Shown one piece after another: positions 19,436 through 31,370 of a stretch of DNA of 64,000 bases. Both the position numbers and the translations under genes were made by a program. The notes beneath the pieces were generated by a model. That model searched no databases and was not told the DNA's origin. It was given only the letters and a program-made list of their open reading frames with translations. The DNA is from Bactericera cockerelli (lineage: Eukaryota > Arthropoda > Insecta > Hemiptera > Triozidae), in assembly GCA_024516035.1 (NCBI GenBank), contig CM044967.1:4148859-4212858 (forward strand), in the 5' to 3' direction. Each line of letters opens with the position of its first letter. Within the stretch, counting starts at the first letter, position 1.

Positions 19436-19960
19436 TGAAAGTTTATGTGAAACACAATTTAGGAACAGCTAAATTAGATCAAACATATAGAAAAAAGAAC
19501 TAGATTACGTTTGTTAAAACGCAGATTCCAGGTTAACGAACGATTGATTCTTTAATGAAAATATTCGGGGTGGGCTCGTAGAATACGGTCAATAGTTTTT
19601 TTAATGCCTTAGATGATAGTAAATAAATAGTGATAAAGAAGTTTGTAGAGCAATAGTTACATCAACTGTGTTAATAAAACTATACAGAGTGTTACAAAAC
19701 ATCTGGCTACAAGCAATTCTTCGAAAATCACTGTTACGAGAACTGTTCCAATAAACGTGTCATCGACACTGACTAAATGTGTCATTGATATTTATTTATG
19801 TGAATATACAATCATACAGAATATAGTCATCATTATAGTTATAATCACCGTGACTTTGTATTTATACATTTATGTATTTCATGTACAAAAAAATAAAATT
19901 GAAATTAAAATATTACTGTCGAAGTGATTCTCTATTTGAACTCTGCTAGTTTTCCGTGGT

Positions 19961-20205
19961 AGTCACTGGTAGTCAAGTGGTTAACGCGCTAATTTGGTAA
20001 TCCAGGTAGCGTAGATTCGAATCCCACCCAGTACATGAGTTTTTCCTCATTTATTTGAGATCCCAGCCAATGCACAAATTTTTCCTAGCTTGTTTGAGAA
20101 TATGACCACATACTAATAAGACTCTGAGGGTTAGGTGGTAGAAAATGCTTTAAACATTAACCTCGCCTGCTGGTTACCTTCCACTAAAGAGAGTTATTAT
20201 TATTT
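19961..20205 (+). mobile_element. SINE family B with an internal partial duplication
   Basis: Head CTGGTAGTCAAGTGGTTAAC, B box GATTCGAATCCCACCCAGT. The segment TTTTTCC...TTTGAGA appears twice in the middle, then CTCTGAGGGTTAGGTGGTAG and GCCTGCTGGTTACCTTCCAC. Confidence 0.7.
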
Positions 20206-20427
20206 CCTAGACCTGTATATTAGGTATTTTCCAGTGTGTTAAATCTATTGACAGTGCTATACATAGAGAGAGAACGCAAGCGATACCTTCATCTTCTGGT
20301 GAGCGTCATTCACAATGACGTCATCATATGTATGATGAGTGAAAAACAACAAACAAGACAACACGATGTAAACATATTGTTGATGTAGAGGAGTAAAGGA
20401 CATTATTATTATAATAATAATAACACT

Positions 20428-20628
20428 CTTTTTAGTGGAAGGTAACCACCAGGCGAGGTTAATGCTCAAAGCATTTTTTACCACCTAACTCTCCGACTCT
20501 CATTATTATGTGGTCACAAACTCAAATTAATGAGGAAAAATTCATGCACTGGGTGCGTTTCGAACCAACGGATCCCTACGCTATCTGGATTACAAGACTA
20601 ACGCGTTAACCACTTGACTACCAGTGCA
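20428..20628 (-). mobile_element. SINE family B
   Basis: Left end GGTAACCACCAGGCGAGGTT, core TTATTATGTGGTCACAAACT, head complement GCGTTAACCACTTGACTACC. Confidence 0.75.
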
Positions 20629-20664
20629 TTGTTGATGTAAAGGAGTGAAGGACATTCTGAGTTA

Positions 20665-20855
20665 TACCTTCTGGCGCGGTGCGCTCGTGTTGAACTGTTG
20701 ACCTAGCACCTAAATGTCACTTCTCGCCCATCAGAGGGGAAGCATACAGGCATACTACGGAATGGGCAGGCTACAACACAGTCCACAAGTGTCTACAGTA
20801 GCTACTGATTCTTGACTACGAAATAAAAAAAGCTGTGAAACACTCATCGTAGAAA
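20665..20855 (+). mobile_element. SINE family G, 3' part
   Basis: GGTGCGCTCGTGTTGA, CATCAGAGGGGAAGCATACA, GGAATGGGCAGGCTACAACA, GCTGTGAAACACTCATC. The tRNA-like head (seen at 61,512) is missing. Confidence 0.6.
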
Positions 20856-21215
20856 AAAATCCTGTAAAACTGTAAACATGATTATTATTGTTGATAATGA
20901 TGACGCTCACTGATGAGGCAGATGTAAAGGATATTACCCTGTTTTTGTTTTGCAGTAATTGACCTTTCAGTGGATTCAGAGCGCGAGACTGACCTTGTTT
21001 GTACCTGTGTCAGTCACAGTCAAAACAGAAAAGTGAGATGTTGTACAAGGCTTTGATGCTGTCTCATTGTAGATGGACTGTACACTTGTAGTGTACATAG
21101 GTAGTACAAGGTCTCCTTTGAGTAGAAAGGGCAAACAAAAAGGAAGACCAAGGATTTGTACAATGATAATCTGAGTGAGTGTATGTGTACCTCTGAAGCT
21201 AATTCAAACTTATTT

Positions 21216-21359
<144 letters not shown>

Positions 21360-22327
21360 TGAGCAGGAAGGGACCTTCGAGATGAAATTATCATAGGTAG
21401 GTATTATGTGATGTGATTTACCAATGAGATGAGTGAGATATATTTTCATCATTGACTTACCTTCACGGTTTGTGTATCATTTTTATTGTAAAATGACCTG
21501 ATTATTACTCTATATTTACCAGTCTATAGATATTTAAATAACATTTATAATTTGAAAGCTTATCTATTCTTTCATAGCCTGATACAAAGTGAATGAGGGC
21601 TATGATAATATAGTCTAGCAGAAATGAGGGCTCCAGCAAGTCTGCAGGAACCAAAGGCTCTCATGATTTTTTTTATGGGATAGAACACCAAGTGATTCTT
21701 AATTATTCCTATATTATATTAATTAAAAAAAAATCCATCAGTGCTTTGAGTTACTCAATGAGAGCAAAGATTTTTGATTTTTTTACAAATACCTAAATCA
21801 TACACATAAATGCAATAGTTGCATGAATCATGCATACATGCATGATATACATATTCATTTTCCAAACATTATAATTATGAAATATTGGCTAATTGTCATC
21901 AAAATTCAAGATTTGGCTACTTGTCATCAAAATTCATAGATCAAGGTCAATATGCCAATAATTCATTTTAAAAATTTATACAGGGAGATGGAAACCTCCT
22001 AGCCACCTTTCTGTTTTTTTTACAGAACTAGGTACTTGAGTTTGAAATTAGATTTATAAAAAAAGAAAATCCTCAGTCTTTTTATTATGTGGTCCCAAAC
22101 TCAAATAAATGGAAAAAAATCCAATTATTGGGTGGGATCCAAAACACAGATCACGGACCAAAGTGTTAGAATGTTTTCATCACAAGTCTAGCACCCTGAA
22201 CACATCAACTACCACTGCTTGGTTGGAGCTTTCAAAAATCTACAGTGAATTCTCCCTGTGTACTTATCATAAGTTTGGAATTGTCATAGTGGCAAGTGGA
22301 GTACACTACACTTGCACACATAGATAT

Positions 22328-22475
22328 GAACTGGTAATCAAGTGGTTAAGGCACTAGTCTAGTATTCCAGGTAGCAGGATCCACTAGTTCAAATTCCACC
22401 CAATACATGGATTTTTCTTCATTTATTTGAGTTTGTGACCACATAATAATAAGACTCTGAGGGTTAGGTGGTAGT
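22328..22475 (+). mobile_element. SINE family B
   Basis: AACTGGTAATCAAGTGGTTA, GTCTAGTATTCCAGGTAGC, TTCAAATTCCACCCAATACA, GACCACATAATAATAAGACT. Confidence 0.6.
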
Positions 22476-22977
22476 TATTTGTTCATTGTATGAGTAACAA
22501 CCAGAGACCAAGAGTTTTATTGGTCAAGCTACTGAGGTTGGCTTTGTGATGGGATATACTATAGTAACAAAAATAAATTATATGTTTACAAAAGAGTTTT
22601 GAAAATTTTATTCCCCCTAGTAAAAAAAAATCCTAATTCTTCCACTGATATCTAGAATTGGCATTGCAAGTGGACTCAATTTCATAGCAAATTTAAAGTA
22701 CAGATGTCAAATTAAGGACTTCATTTATTTGACTTTATTTCACAACAAGCAATTATGGCTTCATTTCACACCTCTCAACTATAATGTGTAACATTTTTTG
22801 TCAGCAATCATTTCATAAATAAAGTGGAACTGATATCAAAAAATTGTCAAGCTTGACCACCCTTGCCCTATAACCTTAGAATAATACACAGTAAAAAAAA
22901 AACATTTTTCTTTCTTTGGAGTACAAAATAGATAAAAAATGAAATGAGAAAAAAAGAGTCTTCTGGGGTAGCTTGTG

Positions 22978-23125
22978 GAAGCTGAAATCAGTAGCTCAAT
23001 TAATGAGACAGGGGACTTGTAGAGCTAGAGGTTGGTGGTTCAAGCCCAAAGAGCAGGAAATTTTTGGTAGGTAATGAGTTTGGGTATTTGTGTCATCAGT
23101 ATCATGATTAACACGAATATTTTAA
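22978..23125 (+). mobile_element. Diverged SINE family C
   Basis: AGTAGCTCAATTAATGAGAC, GAGGTTGGTGGTTCAAGCCC, ATGATTAACACGAATATTTT keep the order of the C consensus with many substitutions. Confidence 0.5.
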
Positions 23126-23129
23126 CTAC

Positions 23130-24330
23130 CCAAAGTCTAGGTAGTGGAAGCTTTTCGGCAAGATGGATGTACACCTTCTGTGGTATTGGGTATATTGCCC
23201 CCTCCCCCCTTGATCCATTCCTGCTTTTAAATTAATATAATATTGATATTTCCTGGTGGTACTGACAAGTAAGAATATGTATCTACCAATATGATTAATA
23301 TCAGACCTGTTAACATGACCTTCAGATAGAAAAGCAACACTTACTTCAAGAACGGATGAACTCCATCCCGTTGGCTGGTGCTCAATTAATGACGGAATTG
23401 TGATGGATTTAATTCTCCCTGGATAAAATAACTTAAAGTCAAGCTTGAGAGAAGGGTTTGAGTTTCAAGTGTGCACAACATACGATTGAAAATCAATTCT
23501 GCCTGAGAAATTTAGATGTACTGAAAGGTGTTTGGTGAAGTTAACTAAAACCACAGATAGTAGGTTAACTTTTAATTTAAAAAACACACAAGAATAGTTG
23601 TTAGTTAAAGTTTTAGTTGGGAAAAACCAATTGACTCGCCGAGTATTCCCAAGAGGTCAAAACAGGCCAAAATTTTGACTGAGTGGGGTGGTGTTGGGAG
23701 TGAGTCAAGAGGGTTCAGAAGAGAAGAAAGAAAAGGGCTGCTTTTGGTGATTATATTGATAACAGAAAGCGTTGTCAGTTTGACAACAATGCGCGGCGTC
23801 TAGTCTTGTCAGTTTTTTTCAAACATTGGTGGCTCGGAGATATTTCTATATTTTTCGTGACGGTTTGTTTAGTTAATTTTGACTTTTAAAATCAATTTCA
23901 AAAATGGTGCTTTCTATTGAATTTTAATTATTTCAAGATAGTTGCGTTTCATTTATTATTTAAAGTTTCGAAATAGGGAATTTATTTTTGTTTGGGCTCA
24001 ATTATTTAAATAATCATAAATAAAAAATACTATCTTTATGATGCAGGGCTACCTTGACTTCTATCTTATTAAATTATTTTAAGAATAACCAAAGCCGCCC
24101 TCATCCCGCACTTTATCATCTATCTATCAACTTCCCTGATTTTTGGCAACATTTTGAAGATACAGGAAGTGAAGGCACAGATTTATATACCGCAGATTTT
24201 CCATGAATGTCACACAGATTTCTGAAAATTTCTTTATGCGTCATTCCTCTAGCTGAATTTAATATTAAGGTGAGCTATGTTTAGATTAGGTAACTAAATA
24301 ATATGATTCGGAATAATATTTCCATGTATT
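23130..24330. other. Mostly unique sequence, no gene established
   Basis: No repeat family recognised and no splice-bounded reading frame. A short GC-rich patch near 23,790 (AATGCGCGGCGTCTAGTC) stands out from the AT-rich surroundings. Confidence 0.35.
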
Positions 24331-24898
24331 TTTCTATTGTTAGATACAAAATCTATATCTATACAAAATACCTATAAACAGACTATAAAATAGTCTGACT
24401 GGGGGACGTTAAACAGGGAGAAGACCAGTGTCCCGCTAGAGGACTATAAACAGAGAACAGACTAGCCAACCCTTACGAGCCAGGCTAGCTTGCAGTTTCC
24501 TAAGGGTTTAATGGCTTATAAAGAAAAGTCCAAGTCCTCATGATGGTTGATCGCACATAGAAATATGTGGCTCAGGACGAGCCAACTTTGAAATAAAGTT
24601 GGCTGGAGACCATCAGACCATCACTCACCCCTCTGTAGCCAAGCTGGCTACAACAACAACAACAACAACAAAACTCAAATCTGTGCGTGTCTGACTGGCT
24701 GGCTGACTATGTCCTCTTTGCCTGTTTACGATACCACAGCCCAAACGGTAAGAGATAGCAAAAATTAAACCACTGTCAAACTAATTAGAAAATTATCAAA
24801 ATGAAAATATCTATTACCATTTTCCAGATATCGGGATTTTCCGGTGTGTGTGTATGTGTGTTTGATGGGTTGGCGAAGCGGCGGATGTAACCCGCTAG
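24330..24898 (+). mobile_element. Helitron-like element interrupted by repeat H
   Basis: Begins with ATCTATATCTATACAAAATA, carries CTGACTGGCTGGCTGACT, and ends GTAACCCGCTAG|T. A complete repeat-H copy (24,399-24,672) splits it, so H inserted later. Confidence 0.4.
24399..24672 (+). mobile_element. Repeat H, full length
   Basis: CTGGGGGACGTTAAACAGGG to (CAA)n, including TGGCTACAACAACAACAA. Inserted within the Helitron-like element. Confidence 0.75.
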
Positions 24899-25035
24899 TC
24901 TTAGTATAAGTTTAAACCTTAGGAGGTATATCACACAACTTTCCGGCAACCTTTACAGAGCATTTAATATTTCATTGCGAAATAATATTATTTTTAAATA
25001 TTGCATTAAGGTTGTGTACCTGTACACAAACTTGT

Positions 25036-25195
25036 TTTACTCTGACTGACTCTAAGAGCCGAGTCATAACACGTACCGTACAGGTTAAAGTTAGAATAAG
25101 CTAGACTGTCCCTTAAGTCGGACTGTTGTGCGCTATGATTGGTTGAAACTCTGACTTGAGGGAGAGTCTAGCTGTTTTATAACTCGGCCCTAACA
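25036..25195. mobile_element. Repeat K, imperfect palindrome
   Basis: GAGCCGAGTCATAAC at the left pairs with GTTTTATAACTCGGC at the right; the interior has ATTGGTTGAAACTCTGACTT. Related pieces lie at 44,740-44,830 and 45,340-45,430. Probably a MITE. Confidence 0.4.
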
Positions 25196-25879
25196 TCCAA
25201 AGTAATTTTCAAATTCATGAAAATGTTGTCGTTGACAACAATCATATGCCATCTCACTAAACCATTTTTTATTTATTTTTATTTTTTAAATTCTGTGAGC
25301 TTTACAATCTGAAAAGATGGAAACTTGACTAGAAATTATACCTATTTATAAAAATACCTACATGTAAAAATAACATCTTCATCTAAAATCTTCAATTGAA
25401 TCTTTGTTTCTAAAGTGTCTACAATTCAGCTTAAAATATAGTTATTTGGTCTTGTTTAGACGGCAAAAACTGGTAGCATACATAGGATAAGTGAAATCAG
25501 AAAAAAAAAAACAATATTGTCTATATCTTACAGGTATTATTAGAAAGTAAAAATCCCTTAGCCTTAATTATTATTCGTGGAAAAGTATGGTGCACGTCAT
25601 TTTTCGTCTTGGAAAAATATTTCAGATTCACTTTCTGGCATTCTAATCCATCGATGAAAATGTCAACGAGGTATAAAAAAAACTCAAGAACTATAACTTC
25701 TCTGTGTAGTCTGTGTGATAGTGTGCTCACATGATTGTAGGCTGTGCTAAGATCGTTGATTGTGTGGTTCGCCGTGTGGTCTAGAAAATAAAATTTTCCC
25801 TATTTCAATTTCTCAAATTATTACGAGCTCTTCGTAAGCTCCTAGAAGCAATTTCTTCCTAGCCATTCCAAATCACTCT

Positions 25880-25948
25880 CTCTGTCACTATATTCAGTCA
25901 TTAATTTCACCAGGACGGCCTGTATTTTGTTAGCAACGAATATTAACC
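25880..25948 (+). promoter_or_regulatory. Putative CDV3 core promoter and 5' UTR
   Basis: An arthropod-type initiator, ATTCAGTC, lies at about 25,892, some 55 bp before the ATG, with no TATA box at the usual distance. The stretch to the ATG has no intron-like signals. Inferred from position and motif only. Confidence 0.3.
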
Positions 25949-26128
25949 ATGTCTGATCTTGATAGTTTCTTTGCAAAGAAAGACAAGAAGAAAGGAAAGG
26001 CTGGGAAAAAGTTCACAACGACAGAAGAAATCGCTAAGAAACTAGAAGACATCACTATCAAGAAGGACAAAGTAAAGAAGGACAAGCCACTTTCGACCAA
26101 TCCAGACGAAATCACCAATGGGAACGAG
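25949..26128 (+). CDS. CDV3: CDV3 exon 1 (start)
   Basis: ATG in context ACCATGT, 60 codons to donor GAG|GTAAGA, phase 0. It encodes the conserved LDSFFAKKDKKKGKAGKKF head and a Lys-rich linker. Confidence 0.92.
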
Positions 26129-29100
26129 GTAAGACTTTTCATAGAACACACATGGTATTCAGGGCTGCATTAGGATTCTTGATAAAGAAAGGCCAAATAT
26201 TGATGTATGAAAAAGGTCATTATGAATAATATGCTCCACCACTCTTCTTTTGATACTGAGCGTTAATGAATATTCCTCTAATTCAATGCATTTCTCTATG
26301 GCGGTGGTTTTCTGTGCTCAAAATGGATTAGTGGAAAGTACCTATTACAGCCTAGAAATCTAAGAAAGACTGAAGTCTGGAGTACATAGTCTGTCTAGTT
26401 CTTGTAGACCAACAGACAAGTCGTTCAGATCATGTCATCAGGAGGGTCTTCCTGTAGTTCAAACTCCAAGAATAGTTCAACCAATGATAGTCTTTGTGAG
26501 GTTATCTACAGCAGAAATTACTAACTTTTTAACATTTGGTTCCAGTTTATGTACCTTTTGCACTTGTCATATTATGATAGAAAAAATGTCCCTGAGCCCT
26601 GCCATTTACCACATAATAAGGCACTATTCCCTTAATTAAAGGTACCTACAGGTCAAAAGACAAAAACTCAAATCACTGGTGCTCTTAACAGGGTTGATTT
26701 TAGAAAGGATATCCAGCCATAAAATTAGGAGTGATTCATCAATCGCCTTGTCACTGTTGTGCTCTGTCCCTAGGACATTAAAACTTTTGTGCTGTGTCCA
26801 TGGGACATTTAAGTTTGTCATGCTAGGCATGATCTTTGTGTGCAAAGGTTAAATTAAAACTTTTGTGCTGTGTCCATAGGACATTTAAGTTTGTCATGCT
26901 AGCTTTGTGTGCAAAGGTTAAGATCATTGTTGAGTGTCCTGGACCAGCCTCACCACAGTTAAGCTAATATTTAGATTTGGTACTTGCTTCTTCATTATAC
27001 TTTGAAGTTGTTGGTGTCCTAGTACTTCGTTTGGCTGGTAGAAATTGATGGCATCTTGTACTGTACAGATTAATGTCACTGTTACACAGAGTACATAGTG
27101 TAAATTTTGTATTATATGTTGGTAAGTATTCTCTTATTGTTATGTTAATGTGATTGATATGTAGTGTTTTAATCAGTGGTAGCACAGACCACTGCTACCC
27201 TGTTATACATTATGCTGCTTGATGAAGTATTTTTAAGGATTTCTACAAAATATATGTAGATACATTTGTTTGTCTGTCCAGTCAACCTCTTGTGATTACA
27301 TTCAGACATTGCAGAACAAGTAAGATTATTTAATTTAATGATACACTTACAGTAGATTATATTAATGATATAATATGTTCAATTTTCAACCAATTTTCAC
27401 TCCCTTTCAGAATGAAGATGAATGGAAAGAGTTCCAGGAGGACAAAAAAGACTATTCGGGACTGAAACTTCAGCCTCTCAAAGTATCTGATACCAATACA
27501 TTAGACAATGACAAAGGTTTAAATGAGCTTGACAAAGACGGAAATGAACAATCTGAAAATGGAAAGAAGAAACCTGTGGGACCCTGGAGAATGAGTGAAA
27601 ATCAAACTGAGACAAGTGAGTATCTATTCAATCAAGTGAATTGAACTGTTATATAGGTTTGTAGGAAGTTAATGTCTAGACATGGAAATTTAAAGTGCAC
27701 TGGTAGTCAAGTTGTTAATGTGCTAGTCTGGTTATTCAGGTAGTGAAGGGATTCATTGTTTGAATCCCACCAAGTGAATGAATATTTCCTCATTAATTTG
27801 AGTTTGTGATCACATAATAATAAAACTACAGCCTGTGTTAGGTGGTAGAAAATGCTTTGAGCATTAACCTTGCCTGGTGGTTACCTTCCAATACACTTTT
27901 ATTATTATTATTATTGGTAAAGGGACTCTTTAGTTTGATTTTTTTCAGGATAAACAGAGCATTATGTTACCTACTTTCAATGGACTCATACTAAGATGGA
28001 ATGATTATTTTAATATAACACTTTAGTTGAAAAGGAAATTGAACTTTTCCTATAGAATGAGTCATTTTTTCATGTAATCTAAACAATTTAGCATAGCTTT
28101 CTGCACAACATCATCATCAAATACTATCAACTTTCATCCCTCCAATAAAAAAAATTAATCATCATAGGGTGGCGTCATTGTGAACGATGGTAGCCAGACA
28201 GTGGAGGAATGACTCAGCACTTCTACCACTGTCTTTACAAGGAGGCTAATAATTGACAAGGGCCCCAGAACCAAGCCAATGCTGGTCTTGACTGGATTTA
28301 TCTGGATTTATAAAAATCAATATTTATCACAGTTTTTGAGATATTTGCTTTTTTAGGTATGAAATAACAGCCAAAATCTTACAATTTCAATATTAGTAAA
28401 TTTGGTTTTTCATTTCAGAACCTGTTGAAGAACCTGCCCCTGCTCCTCAGCCTTCCAATTCTACGGGCACATATGTCTGTCCCAGAGTCAAAACTCAACA
28501 AAGTAAGAAAATCAAACCTATCAAATTCATCATAATAACAATTCTTTCCATATCAATATGTTATAGATATCATAATTATATCTATCAGTATAAATAAAGC
28601 AATGTTGTTGTGGCCAGCTTGGCTACAGCTGGAGGTGTGAGTGATGGTCTCCAATCAACTTTATTTCAAAGTACGGGCATGATTTATTAAACTGTATCTT
28701 CATACAACAAACATGTCATCGTTCTTCTCCCAACACATGGTGCCTACCAGGCCTGAGGCATTTCCACACTGGATTATATCTATTGGTTTATGTAAAATGA
28801 AATAAAACATAAATCATTATCATTAGAATTTGGCCTATAGTTCCAGTGTTGTATTGACTCTTTCAGGGTTCTGTGAGTTTGAATGTCAACCAAAGTAAGG
28901 ATTTTTTTTCAAATGCTTTACTGTATATAAAATAATTGCTCCAGTAAAAGAAGTCACCACCACAAACTAAGTATATTGGGTTGTACTTTCTTGTTGACCC
29001 ATGGAACTTTACATGACATTAATCAATTTGTATATCGTATCACCTATGTGTTGTAGTTACAGAATGTTTTCCATTTATTTTACATAGCAATCTAATGAAA

Positions 29101-29975
29101 TAATTTGGGATTAAATCAGAGAAACAGCTGCAGAGTTTGAGCAATCTCTGTGTTCCTGTTATTAAAGATAAACTCACAGGGATGAGTAAAATGGGAAATA
29201 CAAAAAAATTGCAGTTCAACAAAGAATAGTTTTTAGTTGAAACCTTTGAATCACTATTATTTTTTCAACCTTAAGACTACTTTTCAAATTGCATCTATTT
29301 TTTCTTCTATTTCCAATTAAAAATTTAACCAATTTCCTTTATTTCAGCTCTAGAACCTCTGACTGGTGGGAGACTGAGGGAACAACTCGATGTCAATAGT
29401 ACTGTAGCTTTCCCAACTTTACAAGCAGCCAAACCTGGGGGACCCAAAGTAGTTGAGAGTGTATGGAATAAGAAGTAAGTGATCAAAGGTTATCATGCAA
29501 TACGTTCTTCTTCTTCTATGAGAAATAAATTTCAAAGAATGCTTTTGATGGAGTTGATGTTTGTGGTTATGAACAGGGTAATAGTATTAAGTATTTTTTT
29601 TTTAAATAGATGCTAGCAAAGTTCATATTAGACTATTAGACTGTAGTGGTTAAATATGATTTTTTTAGTTAAAAATTCGACCACTTAATATCAACCAACG
29701 TGACAGTTAGTGATAATTTAAATGCAATGTTTCAATTATCAAGTGTTCATGCTTTTCAAAACTATGGTTCTGAATATACATGCTATCAATCCTATTATAA
29801 TCAGTTCAAACAGAAAAGTGAGATGATTGATTTCTTATATTTTATTTTCACCAGACGTGTAAACTTTGATGGCGGCTCATCAGAGCCAACCGTTGACCTT
29901 AGCAAAGTCTCTTCCCCTGCAGTCCATGAACCTTCGCCCGGGAGCTACATTGCACCACACCTGAGAAAAAAATAA
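25949..29975 (+). CDS. CDV3: CDV3 homolog (carnitine deficiency-associated gene 3-like), 5 coding exons
   Basis: Exons 25949-26128, 27411-27615, 28419-28502, 29348-29474 and 29855-29975 join in phase to 238 codons plus TAA. CDV3 is a small, lysine-rich, probably disordered cytoplasmic protein of unclear biochemical role. Diagnostic segments: N-terminal LDSFFAKKDKKKGK (vertebrate LDNFFAKRDKKK), EDEWKEFQEDKKDYSGLKLQ (vertebrate DEWKELEQKEVDYSGLRVQ), PVGPWRMSE, STGTYVCPR, and VAFPTLQAAK (vertebrate TQFPSLQSTAK). The length is close to the vertebrate protein. The C-terminus is a short SYIAPHLRKK. All introns are GT-AG and hold SINEs and other repeats. It is the only complete gene in the window. 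Confidence 0.93.
26780..26925 (+). repeat. Tandem duplication in CDV3 intron 1
   Basis: TTAAAACTTTTGTGCTGTGT through TGTGTGCAAAGGTTA (about 75-85 bp) occurs twice back to back with a few differences; a third partial copy (26,757-26,785) precedes them. Confidence 0.8.
27411..27615 (+). CDS. CDV3: CDV3 exon 2
   Basis: Acceptor CCCTTTCAG, donor GTGAGT. It encodes the family signature NEDEWKEFQEDKKDYSGLKL followed by an acidic linker and KKPVGPWRMSE. The exon ends one base into a codon. Confidence 0.93.
27694..27910 (+). mobile_element. SINE family B in CDV3 intron 2
   Basis: CACTGGTAGTCAAGTTGTTA, TTTGAATCCCACCAAGTGAA, CACATAATAATAAAACT, GCCTGGTGGTTACCTTCCA and an (ATT)n tail. Confidence 0.75.
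28158..28292 (+). repeat. Repeat I copy in CDV3 intron 2
   Basis: GGTGGCGTCATTGTGAACGA, GTGGAGGAATGACTCAGCAC, AACCAAGCCAATGCTGGTC, matching 2,910-3,048. Confidence 0.6.
28419..28502 (+). CDS. CDV3: CDV3 exon 3
   Basis: 84 bp; acceptor CATTTCAG, donor GTAAGA. It encodes PVEEPAPAPQPSNSTGTYVC and PRVKTQQ, matching the Pro-rich segment and T.G.Y.PP of CDV3. Confidence 0.88.
28608..28672 (-). mobile_element. Repeat H fragment in CDV3 intron 3
   Basis: GTGGCCAGCTTGGCTACAGC and AACTTTATTTCAAAGT are the complement of the H 3' part. Confidence 0.5.
29348..29474 (+). CDS. CDV3: CDV3 exon 4
   Basis: 127 bp; acceptor TATTTCAG, donor GTAAGT. It encodes LEPLTGGRLREQLDVNSTVA, FPTLQAAKPGGPKVVESVWN and KK. 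The FPTLQ motif matches the FPSLQ motif of vertebrate CDV3. Confidence 0.9.
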
Positions 29976-29990
29976 TCAACAGCTAAACAG
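29855..29990 (+). CDS. CDV3: CDV3 exon 5 (last coding exon)
   Basis: Acceptor TTTTCACCAG. It encodes RVNFDGGSSEPTVDLSKVSS and PAVHEPSPGSYIAPHLRKK, then TAA at 29973-29975. The exon runs 15 bp past the stop to a consensus donor GTAAGT at 29991, so a further intron lies in the 3' UTR. Confidence 0.88.
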
Positions 29991-30029
29991 GTAAGTTTAA
30001 GATGAGATTCTAGTTATTATGCTCCCATC

Positions 30030-30110
30030 AATAATAATAACTCTTTATTGACAAGAATAATATTGACAAAGGGCCCGAGGCAATCTCTGCCATCAAACCC
30101 ATCAATCGAA
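30030..30110 (-). mobile_element. Repeat N fragment in the CDV3 3' UTR intron
   Basis: AATAACTCTTTATTGACAAG, AATATTGACAAAGGGC and AGGCAATCTCTGCCATCAAA match 790-866 almost exactly. Confidence 0.6.
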
Positions 30111-30344
30111 TGATGAGAAGTGAAAATGGAATTTAATGTGCTTAACTTGTCAGTAATTGTAATACAGCTTTTCTAGTCAACTTGCTCTACGTTTTAACGG
30201 TGATATTTTACTTGTCTTCTTAAATTTTCTTATTTTGTTTTCTTATTTGTATTAATTTAATATTGTTCTATGTAATCAATGTACATTGGGCTTGACCCGT
30301 CAATAAAGAATAAATTAAATTAAATTAGTCTAATCTCATCTAGA

Positions 30345-30615
30345 ACGCACAATTAGCCAAGTGGTAGGATACTCTCTTACCATGTGGATAGCCCCGGGTT
30401 TAAATCTTAGAGCTGACACAATTAAAAATTTGATGAATTTTTTTTGTTTTTGTTTGTAATGTAATCTTATCTTCCTGCGCGCTTGTGTTTGCCCAGTACC
30501 TAAATGAGAAGTATTGTGTCACTTATCCATCAGAGTAGACATACTATGGGATGGGTAAGCTACAACAAAATCTACAAGCGTTTATAGTGACTCTTCTTTC
30601 ATACAAAAATAAAAA
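30345..30615 (+). mobile_element. SINE family G, diverged
   Basis: A head-like AATTAGCCAAGTGGTAGGAT and GCCCCGGGTTTAAATC, then GCGCGCTTGTGTTTGCC, ACTATGGGATGGGTAAGCTA, ACAAAATCTACAAGCGT. In the CDV3 3' UTR intron. Confidence 0.5.
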
Positions 30616-30679
30616 AAAACAACTGTAAAATATTAAATAACTAATAAAAATTCACGTTTTAGTTCTTAAAATTCATAGT

Positions 30680-30800
30680 ACAAGTTTCTTATGAACATTG
30701 TTAATATACATGTTTGAATAGAAGGTAATACAATATTTCTTATGAACATTGTTTCTTATGAACATTGTTAATATACATGTTTGAATAGAAGGTAATACAA
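30680..30800 (+). repeat. Tandem duplication
   Basis: TTTCTTATGAACATTGTTAA through GAAGGTAATACAATATT occurs twice, with an extra TTTCTTATGAACATTG between. Confidence 0.8.
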
Positions 30801-31141
30801 TATTAAATTTTTGATTGATTCAATACAGCAGGAAACAAAAATCCATTCCCAATTTGAACTCAGAACTTTTTGTATGATATATGCAAAAATTCTGGCTGGA
30901 AACTCACAAACCAGTTACACAAATTAACCTCACTCAACCTGTGTAGGGCCGGGAATATAAAAAGATATTTCTTCTTCCACCACTTACACGCGACTGCAAA
31001 TTTTTCGTGCTGCCTTCTCTGTATACTTTTAATCTGTACTCTAAATGACTCTAAATTATACCGTTCTTGAGATATGTTGTTTGTCAGGTAGACAGACCAA
31101 TGGAGATCAATGTTCCTAAAAAGAGTATCTTGTATGCAGTA

Positions 31142-31315
31142 TGTCCCGGTAGCTCAGTGGTAAAGGCAGGTTCTTGATCTACTTTGTCGCGTGGTTGTGG
31201 GTTCGAAACCCAGCCGGGACAAGACAAGTTATCCTCCCATTTGCGATTTTTACCACATAATATATATAATAATGAGATTTACTAAGTCCTAATCGGTCAG
31301 TAAAAATAAGGCGGT
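31142..31315 (+). mobile_element. SINE family A in the CDV3 3' UTR intron
   Basis: TGTCCCGGTAGCTCAGTGGT, GGGTTCGAAACCCAGCCGGG, GATTTTTACCACATAATATA and AAATAAGGCGG. It ends about 55 bp before the 3' UTR exon acceptor. Confidence 0.75.
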
Positions 31316-31370
31316 ATCTATCTATCTGATGAATAAATAAATAAATGTTGTTTGTTTTGATTGATTACAG

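Noticed and set aside
25930..26151. Minus-strand hydrophobic protein opposite CDV3 exon 1
   Set aside because: It is the complement of a Lys-rich exon; CDV3 homology and the splice site fix the plus strand.
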